Source: Clostridia bacterium (GTDB lineage Bacteria > UBA6262 > WVXT01 > JAUXBS01). Taken from it: a DNA stretch of 6,205 nucleotides. The notes beneath the pieces are model-generated. The model ran no database searches, was not told where the DNA came from, and saw nothing but the letters and a program-made list of their open reading frames with translations. The stretch lies in assembly GCA_030619245.1 (NCBI GenBank), contig JAUXBS010000079.1, positions 1 to 6,205 of the forward strand, given 5' to 3'. This document shows positions 1 to 5,542 of this stretch, in pieces. Every line of letters starts with the position of its first letter. Position 1 is the first letter of the stretch. The translations under genes were made by a program, and so were the position numbers.

Positions 1-33
1 GCTCGCTTCTCGTTGCTTCGGCTCGGCTCAAAA
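1..33. repeat. Degenerate GCTC/GCTTC-rich repeat at the window edge
   Basis: The first 30 or so bases are built almost wholly from variants of GCTC, GCTTC and GGCTC, and are unlike the AT-richer DNA that follows. Read on the minus strand the stretch continues as GAGCCGAGCCGAAGC and similar. Such low-complexity blocks are often dispersed intergenic repeats in bacterial genomes, but here only one partial copy is visible, so the family, full length and orientation cannot be judged. It could also be chance. Confidence 0.3.
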
Positions 34-262
34 TCACATTGCAAAAACATCGGGAATTTATGAGACAGAGCGCTATGCGACTGCCCCGCAAAAACAGCTC
101 CACTCATAAACGCAGACAGGCCGGCATAGGAATACACCCTTCAAGCGCTGAATTGAAGAGAATCATATATATTCACCCACGGATTCTGGAGAAGAGCCTG
201 ATATCTAAGGAAAAAAGTATTCTTATCTTTATGGTAAAATTTCAGGTTAATGCTATTATTAT
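1..262. other. Non-coding stretch upstream of the HU promoter
   Basis: I see no supportable gene here. A 75-codon open frame at 39-266 exists, but it has no Shine-Dalgarno sequence ahead of its ATG, its translation is a compositionally odd mix of basic residues and isoleucines with no family resemblance, and its stop codon falls inside the -35 box of the HU promoter. Two small inverted repeats are visible: CTTCAA/TTGAAG (139-144 with 153-158, 8-base loop) and AGAATC/GATTCT (159-164 with 182-187). Neither is followed by a T-run, so neither looks like a terminator. The stretch could be the decayed end of an upstream gene or simple intergenic DNA; the window edge prevents a decision. Confidence 0.6.
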
Positions 263-291
263 TTGACATTAATACTAAAATATGTTATAAG
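263..291 (+). promoter_or_regulatory. Sigma70-type promoter of the HU gene
   Basis: A perfect TTGACA -35 box (263-268) is followed after exactly 17 bases by TATAAG (286-291), five of six matches to the TATAAT consensus, in strongly AT-rich surroundings. Transcription would start near 298, giving an untranslated leader of about 59 bases before the HU start codon. This is the best promoter-like sequence I found in the window. It fits HU being abundantly expressed. Whether transcription continues past the hairpin at 668-700 into the downstream cluster is not clear from sequence. Confidence 0.75.
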
Positions 292-300
292 AAATAGCTT

Positions 301-338
301 TTTATTTAAATGGTTTATATTATGTAAATAAATTTATT
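301..338 (+). promoter_or_regulatory. AT-only inverted repeats in the HU leader
   Basis: The predicted HU leader contains TTTATTTA (301-308) and its exact reverse complement TAAATAAA (325-332), separated by 16 bases. Overlapping the second arm is a perfect 12-base palindrome, AATAAATTTATT (327-338). Both consist only of A and T, so any RNA stem would be weak, and repeats like this arise readily by chance in such AT-rich sequence. They lie between the predicted transcription start and the ribosome binding site (about 345-352), so a role in mRNA stability or protein binding is possible but unproven. Confidence 0.3.
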
Positions 339-356
339 AATAAAAAGGGAGGGGGA

Positions 357-629
357 ATGGATCAATCAAAATTAGTGGAAGCAGTGGCAAATGATATTAA
401 AGTAAATAAATCATTAGCCAAGAAGGCGGTAAAATCCGTTATCAGAAACATTATGAGTCATCTCAGGGAAGATGGAAAGGTTTCGATTTCAGGTTTAGGG
501 GTTTTCAGAGTGAAGGAAACCAAGCCCAGGGTTGGAAGGAATCCTAAAACAGGGGAAAGTGTTCAGGTTCCGGCAGGAAAAAGGGTTGGGTTTAGAGCGG
601 GAAGGAAATTGAAGAAGTATATAGTATAA
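357..629 (+). CDS. HU-family nucleoid DNA-binding protein
   Basis: This 90-residue protein matches the usual length of bacterial HU, a dimeric histone-like protein that bends and compacts DNA and assists replication, recombination and transcription in the cytoplasm. The two-helix N-terminal dimerisation part spans about residues 1-38. The beta saddle follows with ISGLGVFRV (about 44-52). The DNA-clasping arm carries GRNPKTGE at 60-67, with Pro63 at the position of the conserved intercalating proline. The C-terminal FRAGRKLKKYI is also typical. IHF subunits have the same fold, but length and sequence favour a homodimeric HU. The start is set by a very purine-rich AAGGGAGG (345-352) four bases upstream of the ATG. 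The gene follows a strong promoter and is followed by a hairpin, so it may be its own transcription unit. It has no evident functional link to threonine synthesis. Confidence 0.95.
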   Translation: MDQSKLVEAVANDIKVNKSLAKKAVKSVIRNIMSHLREDGKVSISGLGVFRVKETKPRVGRNPKTGESVQVPAGKRVGFRAGRKLKKYIV

Positions 630-667
630 TACTACTGGAAATATAATTTTCTACAAGTATAAAACAA

Positions 668-700
668 ACCCCGTTAGAGAAAGAAACTTCTAATCGGGGT
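668..700 (+). terminator. Imperfect hairpin after HU, possible terminator or attenuator
   Basis: ACCCCG (668-673) pairs with CGGGGT (695-700). After a one-base bulge on the 3' side, TTAGA (674-678) pairs with TCTAA (689-693), giving an 11-base-pair bulged stem with a loop of about ten bases. On the + strand the sequence after it is CTATAGTTTG, so the uridine run expected of a strong intrinsic terminator is missing. On the minus strand the flank reads TTTGTTTT, a better tract, but no gene on that strand would use it. The hairpin lies 38 bases after the HU stop and 23 before the next gene, so partial termination of the HU transcript is the most plausible role. Confidence 0.5.
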
Positions 701-723
701 CTATAGTTTGGGGATAAATATCT

Positions 724-1017
724 ATGGGGGTTGAAGAGAAGAAAAAAGAATCAAAGGGGCTGTTGAAGGCGGCAGGATGGATTTTTGTTTCCTGGGGCGC
801 GGTTGTGACGATAAAGGGAGTGCTTGATGTTTTTATGGTTACCCCGGAATCGCAGTTCGTTCCTGTTGCCGAATGGTCAGGGAAATGGTCGCCGTTTGAA
901 ATTGTTTACGGTGTTTCATGTGTGATTGCCGGAATTATTTGTTTTGAATTAGTGAAAAGAAAATCGGCAGGGAATTCTACAGGAGGAACCTCCGTTGATA
1001 ACGGGGCAGGTAAATGA
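724..1017 (+). CDS. Small two-helix membrane protein of unknown function
   Basis: I do not recognise this 97-residue protein. A lysine-rich N-terminus (residues 5-11) precedes a hydrophobic segment at about 16-39, which contains Lys31 and Asp35 one helical turn apart. A short loop rich in tryptophan and proline (about 40-57, including WSGKWSP) leads to a second hydrophobic segment at about 58-77. It ends in LVKRK and a polar Gly/Ser/Thr/Asn-rich tail. The positive-inside rule predicts a helical hairpin with both ends in the cytoplasm and the tryptophan loop outside. The start has GGGG at 710-713, ten bases upstream. The stop is only three bases before the aminotransferase start, so the two are probably co-transcribed and perhaps translationally coupled. 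A role in transport or in anchoring an enzyme would be a guess; nothing in the sequence shows it. Confidence 0.75.
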   Translation: MGVEEKKKESKGLLKAAGWIFVSWGAVVTIKGVLDVFMVTPESQFVPVAEWSGKWSPFEIVYGVSCVIAGIICFELVKRKSAGNSTGGTSVDNGAGK

Positions 1018-1020
1018 GAC

Positions 1021-2211
1021 ATGATAAGTCCGACTAAAAAATTGAAGAAGCTTCCGCCATATCTTTTTGAGGCGATAAACATACTGAAAAATGATGCTTA
1101 TGCAAGGAAACAGGATGTTATTGACCTCGGTATGGGCAATCCTGACATGCCAACGCCCGGACACATAATTGAAACGTTCTGTGATACTGTTGTAAATCAT
1201 CCAAATACGCACAGGTACCCGCAGGCAAAAGGCATGCTTAAATTCAGAAAGGCAGTTGCGGACTGGTACAGGAAAAGGTATGAGGTGGAGCTTAACCCGG
1301 AAAGTGAAGTGCTTGCGCTTGTTGGTTCAAAGGAAGGCATTGCTCATATGAGCATGGCTTATCTGGACCCGGGAGATTATGCCCTGGTCCCGAATCCATC
1401 ATACCTTGTTCACAAGAACGGGGTAATAATGGCGGGTGGAGAAGTTTATGATATGCCTTTAACGGAGGATAACGGATATTTGCCTGGCCTTGAAGCCATA
1501 CCGTGGAGGATTGCAAAGAAGGCAAAATTGATGTTCATAAGTTATCCTAACAATCCAACTACGGCAGTAGTTAAGGATTTGTCGTTTTTCAAAAAAGTTG
1601 TTGCTTTTGCGAAGAAGCACGATATTATAGTGTGTCATGATTTTGCCTATTCGGACGTGGTTTTTGATAAGTATAAATCACCTTCCTTTATGGAAGTGCC
1701 CGGGGCAAAGGAAGTCGGCCTTGAGTTTCATTCGTTTTCCAAGACTTACTGCATGGCGGGGTGGCGCCTTGGATTTGTGGTGGGTAATGCGGAAATACTT
1801 AAACCCCTGGAGAAATTAAAGAGCTACCTTGATTTTGGTATTTTCACTGCGATTCAACTTGCGGGAGTAAAAGCGCTTAACAGTTCACAGGAATGCGTTG
1901 ATGAAATAAACGCTGAATACAAGAGGAGGAGAGATAAGTTCATTAAAGACCTGGGTAAGCTCGGCTGGGAGATTGAGCCGCCCAGCGCAACTATGTATTT
2001 ATGGGCGCGGCTTCCTGAAGGGTTCCGTCATATGACATCTCTTGAGTTCTGTGAGTTGTTGATACTTAAGACTGGGATTGCAATGGCTCCGGGGGTGGCT
2101 TTTGGCTCATACGGGGAAGGGTACGTACGCATGGCCCTGGTGACGCATTACAACCGTTTTCATGATGCTGCGCTAAGGTTAAAAAAATTCCTCGGGGATG
2201 AAAGAAAGTAA
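1021..2211 (+). CDS. alaC: Class I/II PLP aminotransferase, AlaC-like
   Basis: This 396-residue cytoplasmic fold-type I aminotransferase probably transfers an amino group between alanine/pyruvate and glutamate/2-oxoglutarate. It resembles E. coli AlaC along its length, including LPPYLF near the N-terminus, DLGMGNPD, SKEG, LVPNPSY, HDFAYSD and the end of the protein. The Schiff-base lysine is Lys241 in SFSKTYCMAGWRLGF, with Arg249 close by. Asn178 (in YPNNPT), Asp207 and Tyr210 are the expected cofactor contacts, and Arg370 (in YVRMALV) should bind the substrate carboxylate. No key residue is missing. LL-diaminopimelate aminotransferase (DapL) and aspartate aminotransferases are relatives, so the substrate is inferred rather than shown. 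It starts three bases after the membrane-protein gene with only a modest GGGGCAGG (1003-1010) as binding site. The following hom gene begins 36 bases after its stop. Its position next to hom, thrC, thrB and lysC suggests a link to aspartate-family metabolism. Confidence 0.88.
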   Translation: MISPTKKLKKLPPYLFEAINILKNDAYARKQDVIDLGMGNPDMPTPGHIIETFCDTVVNHPNTHRYPQAKGMLKFRKAVADWYRKRYEVELNPESEVLALVGSKEGIAHMSMAYLDPGDYALVPNPSYLVHKNGVIMAGGEVYDMPLTEDNGYLPGLEAIPWRIAKKAKLMFISYPNNPTTAVVKDLSFFKKVVAFAKKHDIIVCHDFAYSDVVFDKYKSPSFMEVPGAKEVGLEFHSFSKTYCMAGWRLGFVVGNAEILKPLEKLKSYLDFGIFTAIQLAGVKALNSSQECVDEINAEYKRRRDKFIKDLGKLGWEIEPPSATMYLWARLPEGFRHMTSLEFCELLILKTGIAMAPGVAFGSYGEGYVRMALVTHYNRFHDAALRLKKFLGDERK

Positions 2212-2233
2212 GTATAGTGTTAGAACACTACAC
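2212..2233. promoter_or_regulatory. Inverted repeat before hom, candidate operator or RNA hairpin
   Basis: TAGTGTT (2215-2221) and its exact reverse complement AACACTA (2224-2230) are separated by only two bases. Past a single A/C mismatch, GT (2212-2213) and AC (2232-2233) extend the symmetry to nine of ten positions per arm. The site fills the gap between the aminotransferase stop and the hom ribosome binding site (AGGGAAGGA, 2235-2243). The tight two-base centre is more typical of a DNA operator for a dimeric regulator than of an RNA stem, though RNA could form a six-pair stem with a four-base loop. TATAGT at 2213-2218 resembles a -10 box but no -35 lies at proper spacing. It is not a terminator, since no T-run follows. 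Confidence 0.45.
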
Positions 2234-2247
2234 CAGGGAAGGATTTT

Positions 2248-3570
2248 ATGAAAAAGGTGATTAATTTAGGTTTAATAGGACTCGGCACGGTGGGTGAGGG
2301 GGTTATTAAATTACTTAAGAAAAATTCTTCCATTATTGAAAGGAAGGCAGGGACCGGGATAAGGATAAGGAAGGTTTGTGACCTGGACCCGCGTAAACGT
2401 AAGGTGCTGAAAAAATACAACCTTAAGCCTGAGGTGTTTACCGTGAAGGCGGGAGAGGTATTAAATGATAAGGACATAGATATAGTGATTGAGCTTATCG
2501 GCGGGTATGAGCCGGCAGGGAAGTACATACTTGAAGCTGTTAGAAAAGGGAAGCATGTGGTTACCGCCAACAAGGCGCTTCTCGCAAGGCGCTGGCCGGA
2601 GATATTTTCTGAAGCTGCCAGGCATAATGCGCTGGTGTACATTGAAGGCAGCGCGGGAGGCGGTATCCCGGTAATCCAGTCATTAAACGAAGGGCTTTCG
2701 GCAAACAGGATAAAGTCAGTCCTGGGAATACTTAACGGTACCACTAATTATATCCTTACGAAAATGAGTAAAGAAAATATAAGTTTTAAGAAAGCGCTTA
2801 AAAAAGCGCAGGAAAAGGGTTTTGCGGAAGCCGACGCAAAATATGATATTAACGGTATTGACGCGGCAAACAAGCTCGTTATCCTGGGTTCCATAATATT
2901 TGGCGCCCACATAAAACCTTCTGAAGTATACTGTGAAGGTATCGGTAAAATAATGAGGGAGGATATAGGCTATGCGTACAATGAATTCGGTTATGTATTA
3001 AAACTGCTGGCAATACTGAAGAGCGGGGGAGGCGCGATTGAAGTGCGGGTTCATCCCACCCTGGTTCCCCGGGGGCACCTGCTGAGTTCTGTGGACGATG
3101 AGTACAATGCGGTTTATGTTGAGGGTGATGCAGTGGGGAAGACGATGTACTACGGCAGGGGAGCAGGCATGATGCCGACTGCTTCTGCTGTTGTAAGTGA
3201 CATTATTTATCTTTCAAAGAATATTCATAATAATATTGCCGGGCGCGCGCCGTACATCTTATGTGACCCGAAGAGGAAGTTAAAGGTGCTGGATATTAAC
3301 GATATAAGGACCAGGTATTACATAAGAATTACCTCGGTTGATAAACCGGGTGTTCTTTCAAGGATTTCAGGCGCTCTGGGGAAGCACAATGTGTCAATAG
3401 CCTCAGTTTACCAGATGGCGTATGTAAAACAGAAAAGAGATGTTCCCATTATTATGGTAACTCACCTTGCAAGGGAAGGGGATATTAAGAAAGCCCTGTC
3501 GGAAATAGACAGGCTTTCAATGGTGAAGAAGAAAAGCATATTGATTAGAATTGAGGATTTAGATGAATGA
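2248..3570 (+). CDS. hom: Homoserine dehydrogenase with C-terminal ACT domain
   Basis: It reduces aspartate semialdehyde to homoserine with NAD(P)H, at the branch point to threonine and methionine. The 440-residue length is that of the common monofunctional enzyme. The nucleotide-binding Rossmann motif GLGTVG is at residues 11-16, and VTANKALLA around Lys109 closes that domain. The catalytic signature is GFAEADAKYDINGIDAANK. By comparison with the yeast enzyme, Glu194, Asp200, Asp205 and Lys209 are the substrate and proton-transfer residues. The proline usual after the first aspartate of this signature is Ala197 here. The C-terminal ACT domain (about 356-435, with SVDKPGVLSRISGAL) usually confers feedback inhibition by threonine. 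The start follows AGGGAAGGA at 2235-2243. An inverted repeat sits just upstream. The 3' end overlaps thrC by eight bases, which indicates translational coupling. Confidence 0.97.
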   Translation: MKKVINLGLIGLGTVGEGVIKLLKKNSSIIERKAGTGIRIRKVCDLDPRKRKVLKKYNLKPEVFTVKAGEVLNDKDIDIVIELIGGYEPAGKYILEAVRKGKHVVTANKALLARRWPEIFSEAARHNALVYIEGSAGGGIPVIQSLNEGLSANRIKSVLGILNGTTNYILTKMSKENISFKKALKKAQEKGFAEADAKYDINGIDAANKLVILGSIIFGAHIKPSEVYCEGIGKIMREDIGYAYNEFGYVLKLLAILKSGGGAIEVRVHPTLVPRGHLLSSVDDEYNAVYVEGDAVGKTMYYGRGAGMMPTASAVVSDIIYLSKNIHNNIAGRAPYILCDPKRKLKVLDINDIRTRYYIRITSVDKPGVLSRISGALGKHNVSIASVYQMAYVKQKRDVPIIMVTHLAREGDIKKALSEIDRLSMVKKKSILIRIEDLDE

Positions 3571-4615
3571 AGGGGTAATAAACAGGTACTGGGAATATTT
3601 ACCGGTGAGCAACAGGACTCCGGTGGTTACCATGCCCGAGGGTAATACGCCCCTGGTTATTGCGCATAACCTGGCAGGGGCGCTGGGGGGGAAACATGAA
3701 ATATACCTGAAGTATGAAGGGTTGAATCCAACCGGTTCGTTCAAGGACAGGGGAATGACCCTGGCTATATCAAAAGCCCTGGAGGAGGATTCAAAGGCAG
3801 TGATGTGCGCTTCCACGGGTAATACTTCCGCATCCGCGGCAGCTTATTCCGCAAGGTGCGGATTGAAATGTATAGTGCTTATTCCCGAGGGCGCAATCGC
3901 ACTGGGGAAGTTGTCGCAGGCGATGATTCACGGGGCGCAGGTTATAGCGGTAAGGGGAAACTTTGATGAAGCGCTTAAACTGGCAAAGGATATTACTGAT
4001 AAAAACCCCATTACGCTTGTGAATTCACTGAATCCCTACCGTATAGAGGGGCAGAAAACCGCTTCCTTTGAAATTATTGATTTTCTTGGCGATGCCCCGG
4101 ATTACCAGTTCATGCCGGTAGGGAATGCCGGTAATATTACTGCTTACTGGAAGGGGTACAAGGAGTACAGGGAAGCGGGGAAGTCAAAGAAACTTCCTGT
4201 CATGATGGGATTCCAGGCGTCAAAATCAGCTCCAATCGTGCTGGGGCATCCAATTAAAAACCCCGAGACGATAGCAACTGCTATCAGGATAGGCAATCCC
4301 GCCAGCTGGGAGAAGGCAGAGCAGGCAAGGGATGAATCAGGCGGTGTTATAGACATGGTTACGGATGATGAGATACTTGAGGCGTACAGGCTGCTTGCAA
4401 AACTTGAAGGGATTTTCGTCGAGCCGGCGTCGGCAGCTTCGGTTGCGGGGCTGAAGAAGTATATTGAAAGGGATTATTTCAAGAAACACGCGCGTATCGT
4501 GTGTATACTTACGGGGCACGGGTTAAAGGACCCTGACAGGGCAATAAAAATTGCAGACCAGCCAAAAGTTGTGGATGCGGATATGGCTGCTGTAGCAAGC
4601 GAGATAGGATTGTGA
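3563..4615 (+). CDS. thrC: Threonine synthase
   Basis: This PLP enzyme converts O-phosphohomoserine and water to threonine and phosphate, the last step of the pathway. The 350-residue length fits the short bacterial form rather than the longer E. coli/yeast type with an extended N-terminus. Lys61 in NPTGSFKDRGM forms the internal aldimine. The cofactor phosphate is held by the glycine-rich GNAGN loop at 187-191. CASTGNTSASAAAY and the C-terminal EPASAASVAGL are also characteristic of the family. Fold-type II relatives such as threonine dehydratase are less likely given the neighbours and the PVGNAGNITAYW motif. The ATG at 3563 lies inside the end of hom and has GAGGA (3553-3557) five bases upstream. 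The eight-base overlap with hom and the one-base gap to thrB mark the operon core. Confidence 0.97.
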   Translation: MNEGVINRYWEYLPVSNRTPVVTMPEGNTPLVIAHNLAGALGGKHEIYLKYEGLNPTGSFKDRGMTLAISKALEEDSKAVMCASTGNTSASAAAYSARCGLKCIVLIPEGAIALGKLSQAMIHGAQVIAVRGNFDEALKLAKDITDKNPITLVNSLNPYRIEGQKTASFEIIDFLGDAPDYQFMPVGNAGNITAYWKGYKEYREAGKSKKLPVMMGFQASKSAPIVLGHPIKNPETIATAIRIGNPASWEKAEQARDESGGVIDMVTDDEILEAYRLLAKLEGIFVEPASAASVAGLKKYIERDYFKKHARIVCILTGHGLKDPDRAIKIADQPKVVDADMAAVASEIGL

Positions 4616-4616
4616 C

Positions 4617-5516
4617 ATGAAAACTGTAAGAGTTAAGGTGCCTGCCACGGTAGGGAATCTCGGGCCGGGTTTTGATGTGCTTGGCATGGCGTTGAAGCTA
4701 TATACCGTGATTGAGTTATCTATTGATAAACTGACAAAGAAAAATAATACTCAACTTATAATTGAGGAGAAGGACAGTAGTATACCAGGGGACAAGAAAA
4801 ATATTATATGGCTTGCGGCAAAAGAGGTTTTTAAAAAGACAGGTAAGTATCCCGGAAAATGTGTTATAAGGTCAGACAATAAAATCCCGCTTGCCAGGGG
4901 CCTGGGCAGCAGCGCTGCGGCGCGTGTCGGGGGGCTGGCTGCCGCAAATAAAATATGCGGTGGAAAGTTATCCGAGCAATGGCTCCTGGATACGGCAGCA
5001 AGGCTTGAAGGCCATCCGGATAACGTCGCTCCTGCGATATTCGGAGGGATTGTCAGGTCTTCCCGTTATAAAAATGCAAAAATCGTATACTGGAAGATAG
5101 GGGACGGTAAAGGTTTGAGGGTGGTCCTGCACATCCCCGAATATAAGGTGATTACTGATAAGGCGAGGAAAGTTTTCCCGAAAGAAATTGCGCATAGCGC
5201 GGCCTGTAAAAATATGGAATATTTTAGTGTTTCATGTACCGCTTACAGCAGGCCGGATTATTCGTTGTTGGATGAAGCAACTAAAGATTTCCTGCATCAA
5301 CCATATAGAAAAAAGCTAATTCACAATATGGATAAAATATTCAGGGCCGCGATGAATGCCGGGGCGTATGGCGTGGTGTTGAGCGGTTCGGGCCCTGTAA
5401 TTGCCGCTTTATGCTCCAATAATAGAGTTTTATGTAATAGAGTGGGGAAAGCAATGGTAAGAGCTTCCGGAAAGTATGTAAAAAAGAGCAAATATAAGAT
5501 TGTTGGAGTGGCGTAA
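4617..5516 (+). CDS. thrB: Homoserine kinase, GHMP family
   Basis: It phosphorylates homoserine with ATP to O-phosphohomoserine, the substrate of the adjacent threonine synthase. At 299 residues it has the normal family length and all three GHMP-kinase motifs. The N-terminal PATVGNLGPGFDVLG contains Asn14 and Asp20 at substrate-binding positions. The phosphate-binding loop PLARGLGSSAA covers 91-101. Near the C-terminus GAYGVVLSGSGP covers 250-260. The homoserine-kinase-specific LEGHPDNVAPAIFGG contains Glu131, the expected magnesium-coordinating acid. The more common TSAN of the first motif is TVGN here, a variation unlikely to matter. The start codon is one base after the thrC stop, with the binding site (about 4604-4610, GATAGGA) inside thrC. 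The alternative ThrB2 type (choline-kinase fold) is excluded by these motifs. Confidence 0.97.
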   Translation: MKTVRVKVPATVGNLGPGFDVLGMALKLYTVIELSIDKLTKKNNTQLIIEEKDSSIPGDKKNIIWLAAKEVFKKTGKYPGKCVIRSDNKIPLARGLGSSAAARVGGLAAANKICGGKLSEQWLLDTAARLEGHPDNVAPAIFGGIVRSSRYKNAKIVYWKIGDGKGLRVVLHIPEYKVITDKARKVFPKEIAHSAACKNMEYFSVSCTAYSRPDYSLLDEATKDFLHQPYRKKLIHNMDKIFRAAMNAGAYGVVLSGSGPVIAALCSNNRVLCNRVGKAMVRASGKYVKKSKYKIVGVA

Positions 5517-5542
5517 AAAACATCAGTTAACGGGGAGTTGTT

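Noticed and set aside
39..266. 75-codon open frame on the + strand
   Set aside because: It has no ribosome binding site, no recognisable family and unusual composition, and its stop lies within the HU promoter's -35 box. Most likely a chance frame.
625..647. TATAAT sequences after the HU gene as a promoter for the membrane protein
   Set aside because: TATAAT occurs at 625-630 and 642-647, but neither has a -35-like hexamer at 16-18 bases. The first overlaps the HU stop, and both lie upstream of the hairpin. Chance in AT-rich DNA is more likely.
2212..2247. Threonine/isoleucine attenuator leader before hom
   Set aside because: The 36-base gap is too short for a leader peptide plus alternative hairpins, and it contains no run of Thr or Ile codons and no terminator.
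2220..2744. 174-codon open frame on the minus strand opposite hom
   Set aside because: It is fully antisense to well-conserved homoserine dehydrogenase coding sequence, and its translation resembles no known protein. It is a shadow of the real gene.
4144..4519. Two minus-strand frames opposite thrC
   Set aside because: Both are antisense to conserved threonine synthase motifs and have no independent support.
5517..5542. Lysine riboswitch before lysC
   Set aside because: The gap is only 26 bases, far too short for the lysine riboswitch, and holds just a ribosome binding site.
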